A DNA stretch of 64,000 bases from G963669295 sp963669295 (GTDB lineage: Bacteria; Bacteroidota; Bacteroidia; Flavobacteriales_D; CALLUQ01). The notes beneath the pieces are model-generated. The model made no database searches. It had not been told where the DNA came from and saw only the letters and a list, made by a program, of their open reading frames with translations. This document shows, piece by piece, positions 23,973 through 33,431 of the stretch. Within the stretch, counting starts at the first letter, position 1, and each line of letters begins with the position of its first letter. The DNA lies in assembly GCA_963669295.1 (NCBI GenBank), contig OY769938.1, positions 1,550,001-1,614,000 on the forward strand, written 5' to 3'. The translations under genes and the position numbers were made by a program.

Positions 23973-25231
23973 TACAGTGTATTTACAAAATCGGTGAGCA
24001 GGCGAAACACATCTTCAAACTCCGTGAGTGGAAGGGTTTCGCCACGGTCGTATACATCGTGGTAAGCTTTGATGCCTCCCATGGTATATATAAAAAATGC
24101 AGGAACCCCTTGCTGCGAAAACCAGTAATGGTCGCTGTTCGACGTTTTTCCCCGTCGCTTTACCAGTGCCAGATACCCTTTTTCTTCGTTGAGCTGCACC
24201 ATGGTATCAAACGCCTTTACATGCTCAGTAGCATTCACTACAGTAATGCCTTCATCGCCCGTACCCATAATGTCGAGGTTGATCAAAAACTTAATCTTGC
24301 TCAACGGAAAAAGCGGGAATTTTGTATAGTATTTCGAACCCAGTAGCCCAACCTCCTCGGCCGAAAAGGCCATGAAAGCTACGCTGTACTTTGGGGGGTG
24401 TTTAGCATAGTATTGCGCAAAATTTAAAATCATAGCAATGCCGCTGGCATTGTCGTTGGCCCCAGGAAAGTACGTGTTGCGCCCCATGGTGCCCAGGTGG
24501 TCGTAATGGCCAGTAAATACCACAAACGAGTCGGGGTATTCGGTGCCTTCAATATAACCCACCACATTTTGTGAAGTGTATTCACGCAGGTATTCATTTT
24601 GAATATCGATAAACAGCGATTTTGTTTCGCGGGGCAGATGGTCGCGCAACACCCTAATGGTAGGGTAGTGACTGTAACGCTGGGAAATGTGCCAGGTAAG
24701 CTTTTGATCCTGTACCAATACAATGCCCTCTGCACCAAACACGTTGTGCTTGATGTAATTGAATTTCTTTGCCTTTTTCCCGGCATCTTGCTCATCCAAA
24801 ATGATCAACTTCTGATCGAAGAAACGTCGTTTCACCAGCCGGTTAAATTGTCCTTTACGTGGTACATTGGCCTTGTTGTACCACACCACACCAAATTGGC
24901 CTTGTAAAGTATTCGACGATGGATCTACGATGTAATGTTTGCCTGGCACCAACGTTTGGTCGTCGGCCTTCACTGTCATGTTTCCCGGAAAAGTATTTAC
25001 CGGAAAGGAAAACAACTGATAGTAATCTTTTTGAAAAGGTTTTGCCCCATGCCGCTTCAGCTCACCAGCAATGTACTCGGCCGCCCGTTGGTCGCCCATG
25101 TTCACATAACCGCGGCCACTAAACCATGGCGACGTTAAGGAATCAACCACCGCACGGGCATAGTTTTTATCTTGCCCCCAAACGGTGCTGGTTAACCCAA
25201 TAAGCAATGTAAATGCAGCAAGACGTAACAT
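23972..25231 (-). CDS. Secreted M28-family metallopeptidase
   Basis: 419 aa with signal peptide (ending STVWG-Q). A PA-like insert at about 90-190 precedes the zinc peptidase domain. The co-catalytic two-zinc ligands are visible in order: 'GHYDHLG' (His), 'GANDNASG' (bridging Asp), 'SAEEVGLLGS' (catalytic Glu plus Glu ligand), 'LINLDIMG' (Asp) and 'YHDVYD' (His). It is probably an exported aminopeptidase. It begins three bases after the upstream acidic protein ends and is followed by rsmI. Confidence 0.88.
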   Translation of the reverse strand: MLRLAAFTLLIGLTSTVWGQDKNYARAVVDSLTSPWFSGRGYVNMGDQRAAEYIAGELKRHGAKPFQKDYYQLFSFPVNTFPGNMTVKADDQTLVPGKHYIVDPSSNTLQGQFGVVWYNKANVPRKGQFNRLVKRRFFDQKLIILDEQDAGKKAKKFNYIKHNVFGAEGIVLVQDQKLTWHISQRYSHYPTIRVLRDHLPRETKSLFIDIQNEYLREYTSQNVVGYIEGTEYPDSFVVFTGHYDHLGTMGRNTYFPGANDNASGIAMILNFAQYYAKHPPKYSVAFMAFSAEEVGLLGSKYYTKFPLFPLSKIKFLINLDIMGTGDEGITVVNATEHVKAFDTMVQLNEEKGYLALVKRRGKTSNSDHYWFSQQGVPAFFIYTMGGIKAYHDVYDRGETLPLTEFEDVFRLLTDFVNTL

Positions 25232-25233
25232 AA

Positions 25234-26127
25234 TTACAGGTACCGTCGCTCAACCAAATCTTTGAATTGAACGGTTGATTTATGCTCAGCATCCCAATGG
25301 TATTTTGCTTCCAACTCTTGCAGGTAGGTGCTGGCCTCTTGCATTGAGCCAAAATCATTCAATTGTTGTAATGCCGATTTATACGCTTCGTTTTCTCCCT
25401 CAAACAAGTCGTTCATGAACAAAAACTTTTGGTTGATACCAATCGCTTCCGTTAAATCACCAATAGGACTTTTTTGCAACTTATCGGCCAGCGTTTCGTT
25501 GTTGGTCGACAACTGTTCATTGATAGAAGGTTCGCTATCTTCACTGCTCATTACATCGTTTAAACTCTCCTCTTCAATGGCCTCCAACAAATTGGTTTGA
25601 TTTTCTGGCGTTACTTCCTCCTCCTCTTCTGCTACTGTTTCCGCTTCGGCATCATTATCATCCATCATGGTTTGCAACGGATTGTTAAATGGTAACGGTT
25701 GGTCGGGAATGGGAATGCTTTCCTGGTGGTATTTCTTTTTCTCTGCCTTAGCAGGCTTCTCTTGTTTTTTTTCGCGAATAACATTCTTCTTTTCTTCCTT
25801 CTCCTCCGTTGCCTGCGTTACATCGCCAAATTGAAACATGCCAAAAGGCTGCTCTTTTTCCGCTGGCTGCACTTCCTGTTCTTCCTCTTCTTTTTGCACC
25901 ACTTCTTCTACCGACTCGGGTTGTTCTGGTCCTTCAACTTCCTCCTTCGCCATGCCCTCTATTGCCTTATAGCGCAATACCACAATACGTTCGTATAGCT
26001 CGCGGGCATTTGTTAACATGGCATCTACTTCTTCGGGACTCAAATTCCCTGCCTCCAACTGGTCCGACATCGACTTGATTTCATCAATAAGGTGGGGGAT
26101 ATTCTTATAGACATTTTCCTGACTCAT
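25234..26127 (-). CDS. Acidic hypothetical protein with disordered middle
   Basis: 297 aa, cytoplasmic. Residues 1-60 form a helical N-terminal module ('IDEIKSMSDQLEAGNLSPEE'), the centre (about 65-190) is a low-complexity Glu/Lys/Pro stretch, and the C-terminal 70 residues ('LTEAIGINQKFLFMNDLFEG' onward) form a conserved-looking helical module. I recall similar C-terminal sequences in uncharacterised Bacteroidota proteins. It is the first gene of the seven-gene operon, and its start faces the tdk start across 127 bases. Confidence 0.75.
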   Translation of the reverse strand: MSQENVYKNIPHLIDEIKSMSDQLEAGNLSPEEVDAMLTNARELYERIVVLRYKAIEGMAKEEVEGPEQPESVEEVVQKEEEEQEVQPAEKEQPFGMFQFGDVTQATEEKEEKKNVIREKKQEKPAKAEKKKYHQESIPIPDQPLPFNNPLQTMMDDNDAEAETVAEEEEEVTPENQTNLLEAIEEESLNDVMSSEDSEPSINEQLSTNNETLADKLQKSPIGDLTEAIGINQKFLFMNDLFEGENEAYKSALQQLNDFGSMQEASTYLQELEAKYHWDAEHKSTVQFKDLVERRYL

Positions 26128-26192
26128 CTTCGGTTGATTTAAGACAGCATTTGTGTGTTGATAATTTATTTTAACTAACTAATGCTTTTTGC

Positions 26193-26200
26193 TAAATTTG
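26193..26200 (+). promoter_or_regulatory. -7 element (TAAATTTG) ahead of tdk
   Basis: Exact TAnnTTTG match 54 bases before the tdk ATG. No convincing -33 TTG is seen at the expected distance. Confidence 0.45.
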
Positions 26201-26254
26201 ATGTTGCATTTCAGCAAATATAACGCATAAATTCGTAACGATTTAAGCCCTAAT

Positions 26255-26875
26255 ATGTTTTTAGAGAACACCGGTAAGCAATCAAAGAAAAGAGGATGGA
26301 TAGAGGTGATTTGCGGGTCGATGTTTTCCGGGAAAACAGAGGAGCTCATTCGCCGGTTGAAGCGGGCCAAATTTGCTCAGCAAAAAGTGGAAATTTTCAA
26401 GCCTGCCGTGGATGTGCGTTACGATGAAGAAGAAGTGGTGAGCCATGATGCCAACGCCATTCCTTCTACCCCTGTTCCTTCTTCTTCCAACATCTTACTG
26501 TTGGCCAACGATGTGGAAGTGGTGGGCATTGATGAAGCACAATTTTTTGACGATGAGCTGGCCACGGTATGCAACCAACTGGCCAACAGCGGCATTCGTG
26601 TTATCGTTGCCGGGCTCGACATGGACTATTTGGGCAAGCCCTTTGGCCCCATCCCTTCGTTGTTAGCTGCCGCAGAATATGTTACCAAGGTACACGCCAT
26701 TTGCTTGCATTGTGGGCAGCTGGCCAACCACTCTTACCGCTTTTCCGAAGAAAAATCGTTGGTACACCTCGGAGAAACCGACAGCTACAAACCACTGTGC
26801 CGCGACTGCTACAATACCGCTGTTGCCAACGACAAGAAAAACAGCGCAGTGGAAGAAAAGCAAAACAACCCATGA
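26255..26875 (+). CDS. tdk: Thymidine kinase (type II)
   Basis: 206 aa. Phosphorylates thymidine with ATP in the pyrimidine salvage pathway. P-loop 'GSMFSGKTEELIRR', 'GIDEAQFFDD' (catalytic Glu), 'VAGLDMDYLGKPFG', a lasso/zinc region with 'CLHCG' and 'CRDC' (four zinc Cys), and the substrate-binding 'YKPLCRDCY' end. The length is typical. The stop overlaps the murF-alr start (ATGA). Confidence 0.95.
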   Translation: MFLENTGKQSKKRGWIEVICGSMFSGKTEELIRRLKRAKFAQQKVEIFKPAVDVRYDEEEVVSHDANAIPSTPVPSSSNILLLANDVEVVGIDEAQFFDDELATVCNQLANSGIRVIVAGLDMDYLGKPFGPIPSLLAAAEYVTKVHAICLHCGQLANHSYRFSEEKSLVHLGETDSYKPLCRDCYNTAVANDKKNSAVEEKQNNP

Positions 26876-29322
26876 GTGCCTATACCATCTCTTCCATTGC
26901 CACCATCATTGGCGGCTCGCTCACCATGGAGCACAACAGCACCATTCGCCACCTGGTACTCGACAGCCGAAAAACAACCTCGGCAGAAGCCCTTTTTTTT
27001 GCCATCCGGGGCGAACAACACGACGGCCACTCCTTCATTGCCGATGCCTATGCCAAAGGTGTTCGGAACTTTGTAGTATCGCAACCTATTGATGCCAGTG
27101 CCTACCCCAACAGCAACTTTATTACAGTTAACAATGCATTGCATGCCTTACAGCAACTGTGTGCCCACCACCGCCAACAATTCAACATCCCTGTTATAGG
27201 CATTACGGGAAGCAACGGCAAAACAGTGGTGAAAGAATGGCTGTTTCAACTGCTGGAAGATGAGCACAGCATTGCACGCAGCCCAAAAAGCTACAACTCG
27301 CAAGTAGGAGTCCCCCTTTCTTTATGGCAATTGGCCCCTTACCATACCCTTGGCATTTTTGAGGCTGGCATTTCGCAAGTAGGAGAAATGCAGCGGCTGG
27401 CTCCAATGGTACAGCCCACCATTGGAGTATTCACCAACATCGGTGTGGCCCATGCCGAGAACTTCGATAACGCCCAACAAAAAGCACAAGAAAAAGCAAT
27501 GCTGTTTCAACAGTGCGAGCATGTTATTTACTGCAGCGACGACCCGGTGGTAGCCGCAGCGGTGCAGCAACTTACCCACCCCAGGCGATACAACTGGTCG
27601 AGGCAACACAAGGCTACATTATCCATTGTAGCCATCAATACCACTGCCCACGCCACCCACATTACAGGCCTTTACAAAACACAAGCCATCTCCATCACGA
27701 TACCCTTTACCGACAGTGCCTCCATCGAAAACGCCATCCACTGCTGGTTGGTATTGCTGACGTTAGAGGTAACCAACAACACCATCGCCCAGCGCATGAC
27801 CGACCTCACCCCGGTAGCCATGCGATTGGAGTTGCTCAACGGCATCAACGAATGTACTGTGGTGAACGACAGCTATAACTCCGATTTAGGATCGTTAGAA
27901 ATTGCATTGGACCTCATCAATCAGCAAAAGCAACACTCCAAAAAAACACTCATCCTCTCCGACATCTTGCAAAGTGGATGGACACCCGAACAACTGTATA
28001 AAGAAGTAGCTCGAATGGTACGCGACAAAGGCATTGCCAGGCTCATTGGCATTGGCCCTACCGTATCGAAACATGCTCACCTGTTCGAAATAGAAGGCAG
28101 TTACTACCCTTCTACCGAAGCCTTTTTGGCGGCTTATAACCCCTCCTTGTTTCAGCAAGAAACCATTCTATTGAAAGGAGCACGGAAATTCCGGTTCGAA
28201 CAAATCAGCAACCTGCTGCAGCAAAAAAACCACGAAACCGTATTGGAAATCAACCTCAATGCGGTGGTGCACAACCTCAACTACTACAAAAACCTGCTGC
28301 AGCCCAACACCAAACTGATGGTAATGGTAAAAGCCTTTGCCTATGGTAGTGGAGGATTTGAAATTGCCAATGTGCTGGAATTTAACCGGGTAGACTACCT
28401 TGCCGTGGCCTATGCCGACGAAGGAATAGAACTGCGAAAAAAAGGCATCCGACTGCCCATTATGGTGATGAGTCCGGAACCTGCCACCTTTGAAGACATC
28501 ATCCGTTATCAGCTCGAACCCGAGTTGTACAGCCTCAGCATATTGCAACAATTTGCACAAGCGGTAAGCATCAACAACACCGCCTACCCGGTACACCTTA
28601 AATTGGATACCGGCATGCACCGATTGGGGTTTGCCATGCAAGAAATGGACGACCTCATCGCCGCCTTGAAACAACAGCCACAACTGCAGGTACAATCGGT
28701 ATTTTCGCACCTGGCAGCAAGCGACGAAGCCCCACACGACAACTTCACCCACCAGCAAGCACAGCAATTTGAAGCCATGGCCAACCGCATTGCCAAACAC
28801 TATGAACCCCCCATCCTCCGCCACCTGCTCAACTCGGCAGGCATCTCGCGGTTTCCCGAATACCAATTCGACATGGTACGGTTAGGCATTGGGCTCTATG
28901 GCATTGGCGTAGCAGGCAACCAGGAACAACTGCAAAACATCAGCACCTTAAAAACAGTCATCTCCCAAATAAAAACGGTTGACGACAATGCCTCCATCGG
29001 CTATGGGCGCAGCAAATTTACGCAAGGCGCCATGCGCATTGCCACACTGCCCATAGGCTATGCCGATGGGCTACGCAGACAGCTGAGCAACGGCAACGGA
29101 CATGTGTGGATACACGGCAAAAAAGCACCCATTGTAGGGCGGGTGTGCATGGACATGTGTATGGTTAACCTCGATGGCATTGACGCACAAGAAGGCGATG
29201 AGGTTGTTATTTTTGGCGACGAGCACCCCATTGCCGAATGGGCCGAACAAATGAATACCATTCCGTATGAGGTACTTACCGGAATTTCTCGTCGCGTAAA
29301 GCGCATCTACTACCAGGAGTAG
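26872..29322 (+). CDS. Bifunctional MurF / alanine racemase fusion
   Basis: 816 aa from the ATG at 26872, which overlaps the tdk stop. Residues about 1-445 are MurF (UDP-MurNAc-tripeptide:D-Ala-D-Ala ligase): P-loop 'GITGSNGKT' at 110-118, 'YNSQVGVPLSLW', 'GISQVGEM' and 'NDSYNSD'. From about 455 to the end is a fold-type III alanine racemase: 'LEINLNAVVHNL', PLP-lysine K487 in 'VMVKAFAYGSG', 'HLKLDTGMHRLGF', 'LPIGYADGLRR' and 'GRVCMDMCMV'. The fusion puts D-Ala production and use in one polypeptide and is a known arrangement in Bacteroidota. A longer upstream frame overlaps tdk and is not used. Confidence 0.94.
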   Translation: MSAYTISSIATIIGGSLTMEHNSTIRHLVLDSRKTTSAEALFFAIRGEQHDGHSFIADAYAKGVRNFVVSQPIDASAYPNSNFITVNNALHALQQLCAHHRQQFNIPVIGITGSNGKTVVKEWLFQLLEDEHSIARSPKSYNSQVGVPLSLWQLAPYHTLGIFEAGISQVGEMQRLAPMVQPTIGVFTNIGVAHAENFDNAQQKAQEKAMLFQQCEHVIYCSDDPVVAAAVQQLTHPRRYNWSRQHKATLSIVAINTTAHATHITGLYKTQAISITIPFTDSASIENAIHCWLVLLTLEVTNNTIAQRMTDLTPVAMRLELLNGINECTVVNDSYNSDLGSLEIALDLINQQKQHSKKTLILSDILQSGWTPEQLYKEVARMVRDKGIARLIGIGPTVSKHAHLFEIEGSYYPSTEAFLAAYNPSLFQQETILLKGARKFRFEQISNLLQQKNHETVLEINLNAVVHNLNYYKNLLQPNTKLMVMVKAFAYGSGGFEIANVLEFNRVDYLAVAYADEGIELRKKGIRLPIMVMSPEPATFEDIIRYQLEPELYSLSILQQFAQAVSINNTAYPVHLKLDTGMHRLGFAMQEMDDLIAALKQQPQLQVQSVFSHLAASDEAPHDNFTHQQAQQFEAMANRIAKHYEPPILRHLLNSAGISRFPEYQFDMVRLGIGLYGIGVAGNQEQLQNISTLKTVISQIKTVDDNASIGYGRSKFTQGAMRIATLPIGYADGLRRQLSNGNGHVWIHGKKAPIVGRVCMDMCMVNLDGIDAQEGDEVVIFGDEHPIAEWAEQMNTIPYEVLTGISRRVKRIYYQE

Positions 29323-29414
29323 CTTCCCAAGATTTCATTGGTTTTTGCTAACTTCCTTCCTTCTACCCCCTCAAAAATCTGTATTTTTAGAGCAATCTTA
29401 ATGCTATATACCCT

Positions 29415-32087
29415 ATGAAATTGATCCAACGCTTGCTGGCGCATGCTTTCATTGCGCTTTTATTACTAACACCACTTAGTAACATCGCACAATCCGAATC
29501 GTATGAACCTGGAGAACTGTTGATACAAGTAGACCATGGGCACTCGCCTTCATCCATCCTGGCTGCGCTACGCACGGTAGATGGCAACACCACCATGCTT
29601 CGCAATGCAAAACTGATCTCTAACACCATGCGCGTATGGCTCTACAAATTCGACGACCAGGCTGTTGATCATCAAAAAATGCTGGAAGCAGTACGCAACC
29701 ACCCCCATGTCATCAATGCGCAATTCAACCACAACATGGTTACCGAGCGCATCACCCTGCCCAACGACCCCAACATCGGTCAACAATGGCATCACGTAAA
29801 TGCTGGTGGTGGCGGTGGATTGGCCGATGCCGACATCGACTCTGATGAAGCATGGGACATTACCACTGGTGGGGTAACCGCCCTGGGCGATACCATTGTA
29901 GTATGTATTTTAGAAGGAGGCGGAGGCGACCTCAGCCACCCCGACCTACAATCCAATGCATGGATCAACTACGGAGAAATTCCGGGCGACAATATCGACA
30001 ACGATAACAACGGCTATGTAGACGACTACCTTGGGTGGAACGTTAATAGCAACGACGATAACATTGGCACTGGAGGGCACGGCACCCAGGTAGCGGGGAT
30101 GATTGGCGCTAAAGGCGATAACACCCTTGGAGTAGTAGGCGCCAACTGGAACGTTAAAATGATGATGGTGGCAGGCAATTCCACCAACGAAGCATCGGTA
30201 CTGGCCGCCTACGACTACCCCTTAACCATGCGTAGGCTATACAACAACAGCAATGGCGCTGAAGGAGCCTATGTAGTAGTCACCAATGCCTCGTGGGGCA
30301 TCGATGGTGGGCAACCGGCCAATGCACCACTGTGGTGTGCCATGTACGACACACTAGGCGTTTATGGCGTTTTAAACTGTGGAGCTACAGCCAACCAAAA
30401 CTGGGACATCGACCAAACAGGCGACCTTCCAACAGGGTGCCCTAGCGACTACATGGTAAGTGTAACCGCTACCAATAACAGCGACGTAAGAACCTTTTCG
30501 GGATATGGCATCCTCTCTATTGATGTAGGTGCCCCTGGTGAAGATGTATACACCACCTCTTCTAATGGCAACTACGGTGCCACCAGTGGTACCTCTTTCG
30601 CTTCTCCATTAACCGCTGGCATCATCGGACTCATGTATTCCGTGCCCTGCCCCTCGTTTATGGCATTGGCAAAAGCCGACCCACAAATGGGAGCCGATAT
30701 TATTCGACAAGCCCTCTTTGATGGTGTTGATCCGGTATCGAACCTCGCCAACGAAACCGTATATGGTGGGCGGGTAAACTCGTACAACAGCTTGATGGAA
30801 ATGATGAACAATTGCGACACCAACAGTTGCATTGCTCCATACACCTTAAGTGTTAGTGGGTTAACCGATACCAGCACTACCCTAAACTGGAATGCACTGC
30901 CAGTATCTACCAGTTTTAATGTACAATACCGCCCGGTAGGTAGCCCTACCTGGACCACCGACACTACGTCTAACTTGTGGTACAACATCAATGGACTGAT
31001 GCCCTGTACCTTGTACGAATTTATGGTGCAAGCCGAATGCGATACCACCACCAGTGCCTTTTCAGACCAGTTTGTATTTCAAACCGATGGCTGTTGTGAA
31101 GCACCTACTGGCATTGCGGTAGCCAACATTACCGACAATAGCGCCAACATTTCGTGGAACAGCGTATTGGCCGCCATCAGCTACAACCTGCGGGTTAAAC
31201 CAACTGCCTCTCCTACATGGACCGATTACAACGGCATTACCAACAATCCATTTCCATTAACCGGATTAACGGCTTGTACCGAATACGAAGTGCAAATTGC
31301 TACGGTATGCGATACGGGCACTACGGCCTATACCAATAGCATCACCTTTACCACTACTGGCTGTGGGGCATGCATCGACAACAACTACTGCGCCTCCGCT
31401 TCGCAAGATGCCAGCGAAGAATGGATCGGCAATGTATCGGTAGGCACCATCAACAATACCAGCGGTACCGATGGGGGCTATGGCGACTATACCGGCTTAA
31501 GCACCGATTTAGAACGCAACGGCAACTACACCATTTCCATGACCCCCGACTATGCCGGGCAAGCATGGGACGAATACTTTATGGTATGGATAGACTACAA
31601 CCAGGACGGTGATTTCGATGATGCCGGAGAAAACATATACGATGCCGGTGGCGTAAACACTGCTACGGTAACAGGCAACTTTACCGTTCCGGGAAATGCC
31701 CTGTTGGGATCTACACGAATGCGGGTAGGCATGCAGTTCGACGACCCGCTGGCACCTTGTGATGATAACTTTCAATATGGTGAAGTAGAAGACTACTGTG
31801 TCAACATCATCCTCGAAACAGGCGTGGAAGAGTCGGACGAGCAATTGAAATTCAACCTGTTTCCAAACCCCGCAGGCGATTTGGTTACTTTGATGTTTGA
31901 TCAAGTACCGGATAAAAACACCACACTGGTTGTTTTCAATGCATTGGGTGATGAAGTGATGAACACAGCACTCACCCACCAGCAAACAACACTAAGCACT
32001 ACACACCTCGCACCCGGGGTATACGTATTGCAGGTACAAGCGAATGGTAAAATAGCCACACAAAACAAGTTGGTTATTCAGCGCTAA
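29415..32087 (+). CDS. Secreted subtilisin-like protease with Fn3, GEVED and T9SS domains; altered catalytic Asp
   Basis: 890 aa. Signal peptide (1-25), propeptide to about 115, S8 domain about 120-450, two fibronectin-III-like domains (about 475-650), a GEVED domain with Cys pairs (about 655-800, 'DYNQDGDFDDAGENIYDAGG', 'YGEVEDYCV') and a type A T9SS tail ('FNLFPNPAGDLVTLMF'). Catalytic His222 ('GGHGTQVAG'), oxyanion Asn291 ('TNASWG') and Ser394 ('GTSFASP') are intact. Where the family has D-(T/S/D)-G the sequence is 'ILEGGGGDLSHPDL', with Glu167 and one extra Gly. It may be inactive or altered. Confidence 0.87.
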   Translation: MKLIQRLLAHAFIALLLLTPLSNIAQSESYEPGELLIQVDHGHSPSSILAALRTVDGNTTMLRNAKLISNTMRVWLYKFDDQAVDHQKMLEAVRNHPHVINAQFNHNMVTERITLPNDPNIGQQWHHVNAGGGGGLADADIDSDEAWDITTGGVTALGDTIVVCILEGGGGDLSHPDLQSNAWINYGEIPGDNIDNDNNGYVDDYLGWNVNSNDDNIGTGGHGTQVAGMIGAKGDNTLGVVGANWNVKMMMVAGNSTNEASVLAAYDYPLTMRRLYNNSNGAEGAYVVVTNASWGIDGGQPANAPLWCAMYDTLGVYGVLNCGATANQNWDIDQTGDLPTGCPSDYMVSVTATNNSDVRTFSGYGILSIDVGAPGEDVYTTSSNGNYGATSGTSFASPLTAGIIGLMYSVPCPSFMALAKADPQMGADIIRQALFDGVDPVSNLANETVYGGRVNSYNSLMEMMNNCDTNSCIAPYTLSVSGLTDTSTTLNWNALPVSTSFNVQYRPVGSPTWTTDTTSNLWYNINGLMPCTLYEFMVQAECDTTTSAFSDQFVFQTDGCCEAPTGIAVANITDNSANISWNSVLAAISYNLRVKPTASPTWTDYNGITNNPFPLTGLTACTEYEVQIATVCDTGTTAYTNSITFTTTGCGACIDNNYCASASQDASEEWIGNVSVGTINNTSGTDGGYGDYTGLSTDLERNGNYTISMTPDYAGQAWDEYFMVWIDYNQDGDFDDAGENIYDAGGVNTATVTGNFTVPGNALLGSTRMRVGMQFDDPLAPCDDNFQYGEVEDYCVNIILETGVEESDEQLKFNLFPNPAGDLVTLMFDQVPDKNTTLVVFNALGDEVMNTALTHQQTTLSTTHLAPGVYVLQVQANGKIATQNKLVIQR

Positions 32088-32111
32088 TCGCCACCAAAAA
32101 TAACTGCAACG

Positions 32112-32143
32112 CCCAGGATTCTGAACTTACCTCAGCACCTGGG
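32112..32143 (+). terminator. Weak terminator after the protease gene
   Basis: CCCAGG (32112-32117) pairs with CCTGGG (32138-32143) across a 20-base loop, followed by TGTTGTCTTTT. A modest stem, but it is the only candidate between the protease and lipoprotein genes. Confidence 0.35.
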
Positions 32144-32316
32144 TGTTGTCTTTTAAGGTACGTTATCCATCATGTTTTATAGCTATATTGTGGATTTTCA
32201 CTCTATCAACCCCCTTATTTAAAAGTACGTACTTGCGCATACCTGGTCAGGCATCAGCATAAATTCCATGTATGTTTGTACCGTGTGTTGCTCCCCGGAG
32301 CATTAGAAATGGTATT

Positions 32317-32880
32317 ATGAAAAAGAAAAGCTATTGCTATCTGCTATTGCTATGCGCAATGGTATTGGCCTCCTGCGGACAGGGCAAACGCCTGTATGGG
32401 CATCTTAAAAAGGTGAACAAGCGGAAATCGACGCAAGTAGAACAGCTTACTGCTGCTCCAACTGTACCTATATCAACCTTGTCCATCACTGCATCCAACG
32501 ACTCGGTGACTGCCATCGCACCTCAACGAGAAATGGTGGTGCCACTTCACCAACCAGCACCTAGTAACACAACAGTAAGTGCACTAACAAAGCACCCTGT
32601 TGCAGTGCAAAGGCCATCCAAAAAGCGTTGTACTGCACATGCCGTTGGTTTTCAGAAAACAGCAAGAAAAAAGAGTGCCCAACGTTATCGCCCCAGCAGG
32701 AGCGCCATCTTTTGGGCCATTTTCATCTTTTTTCTCATCGTTTTAATATACATGGGGTTTGGGGTTTATTTCCTGGTTACCGGTATTGTAAAAAACATTA
32801 CCTGGATGTGGATTGTTGGCGGCTTTATGGTGGCCACACCCTTCCTTATTGCCCTTATTTTACACATCGCCAATACATAG
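32317..32880 (+). CDS. Tandem lipoprotein paralogue 1 with two C-terminal TM segments
   Basis: 187 aa from the ATG at 32317. N-terminal hydrophobic stretch and lipobox 'VLASCGQG', followed at once by the motif 'KRLYGHLKKVNKRKS'. A variable, low-complexity Thr/Pro/Ser linker with basic patches follows (about 40-125), then two hydrophobic segments ('AIFWAIFIFFLIVLIYMGF' and the C-terminal one). The same N-terminal block occurs in the next two genes, so these are tandem duplicates. No known family. A lipoprotein that also has two inner-membrane-type helices is unusual. Confidence 0.7.
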   Translation: MKKKSYCYLLLLCAMVLASCGQGKRLYGHLKKVNKRKSTQVEQLTAAPTVPISTLSITASNDSVTAIAPQREMVVPLHQPAPSNTTVSALTKHPVAVQRPSKKRCTAHAVGFQKTARKKSAQRYRPSRSAIFWAIFIFFLIVLIYMGFGVYFLVTGIVKNITWMWIVGGFMVATPFLIALILHIANT

Positions 32881-32884
32881 TATC

Positions 32885-33415
32885 ATGCCATTAAAAGCTT
32901 CAAGTTTATTACTCATCATAGTATTACTGGCCTCCTGCGGACAGGGCAAACGCCTATACGGTCATCTCAAAAAGGTGAACAAGCGAAAATCGGTGGCAAC
33001 AGCACCATTAGCCAGTACCCCTACTCCTCCGGTACAGCCCTTGTCCATTGCTCTTCCTTCCGACTCAATAATGGTTGCCCCAGCAATTGCCGGGAACCAC
33101 ACAAGCACATCACCCACTGCTGCCCATCAACCCATCGAAAAGAAAGCACCCGAAAAAATACGCCACCAACGCTATTCGCAAGCCACCGGAAGTAAAATGG
33201 CTGCACGCAAAAAAACGCAACAACGCATGTCGGACCCCAGTGGGTTTATATGGATGCTCGTCATCATACTGCTACTGGTAATTGCCTACTTCGGGTTTGG
33301 CTTTTACTTCATCATTGCTGGCATTGCCAAAGAAAATACAGTGATGCTGGTAATTGGTTGTGCGATGATTGGCATCCCCTTGCTCTCCAGTTTAATCAAT
33401 GCCATTTCCAATTAA
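32885..33415 (+). CDS. Tandem lipoprotein paralogue 2
   Basis: 176 aa from the ATG at 32885, four bases after the previous stop. Lipobox 'VLLASCGQG' and the shared 'KRLYGHLKKVNKRKS' block, a variable Pro/Thr/Ala linker, a basic segment, and two C-terminal hydrophobic helices ('WMLVIILLLVIAYFGFGFYF' and 'VMLVIGCAMIGIPLLSSLI'). It is closest to paralogue 1 at both ends and differs most in the linker. Confidence 0.7.
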   Translation: MPLKASSLLLIIVLLASCGQGKRLYGHLKKVNKRKSVATAPLASTPTPPVQPLSIALPSDSIMVAPAIAGNHTSTSPTAAHQPIEKKAPEKIRHQRYSQATGSKMAARKKTQQRMSDPSGFIWMLVIILLLVIAYFGFGFYFIIAGIAKENTVMLVIGCAMIGIPLLSSLINAISN

Positions 33416-33431
33416 ACCCTACCTTTAAAGC

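Noticed and set aside
32885..33415. Longer starts for the three lipoprotein genes
   Set aside because: Upstream extensions have no signal peptide and overlap the previous gene; the chosen starts place the lipobox correctly.
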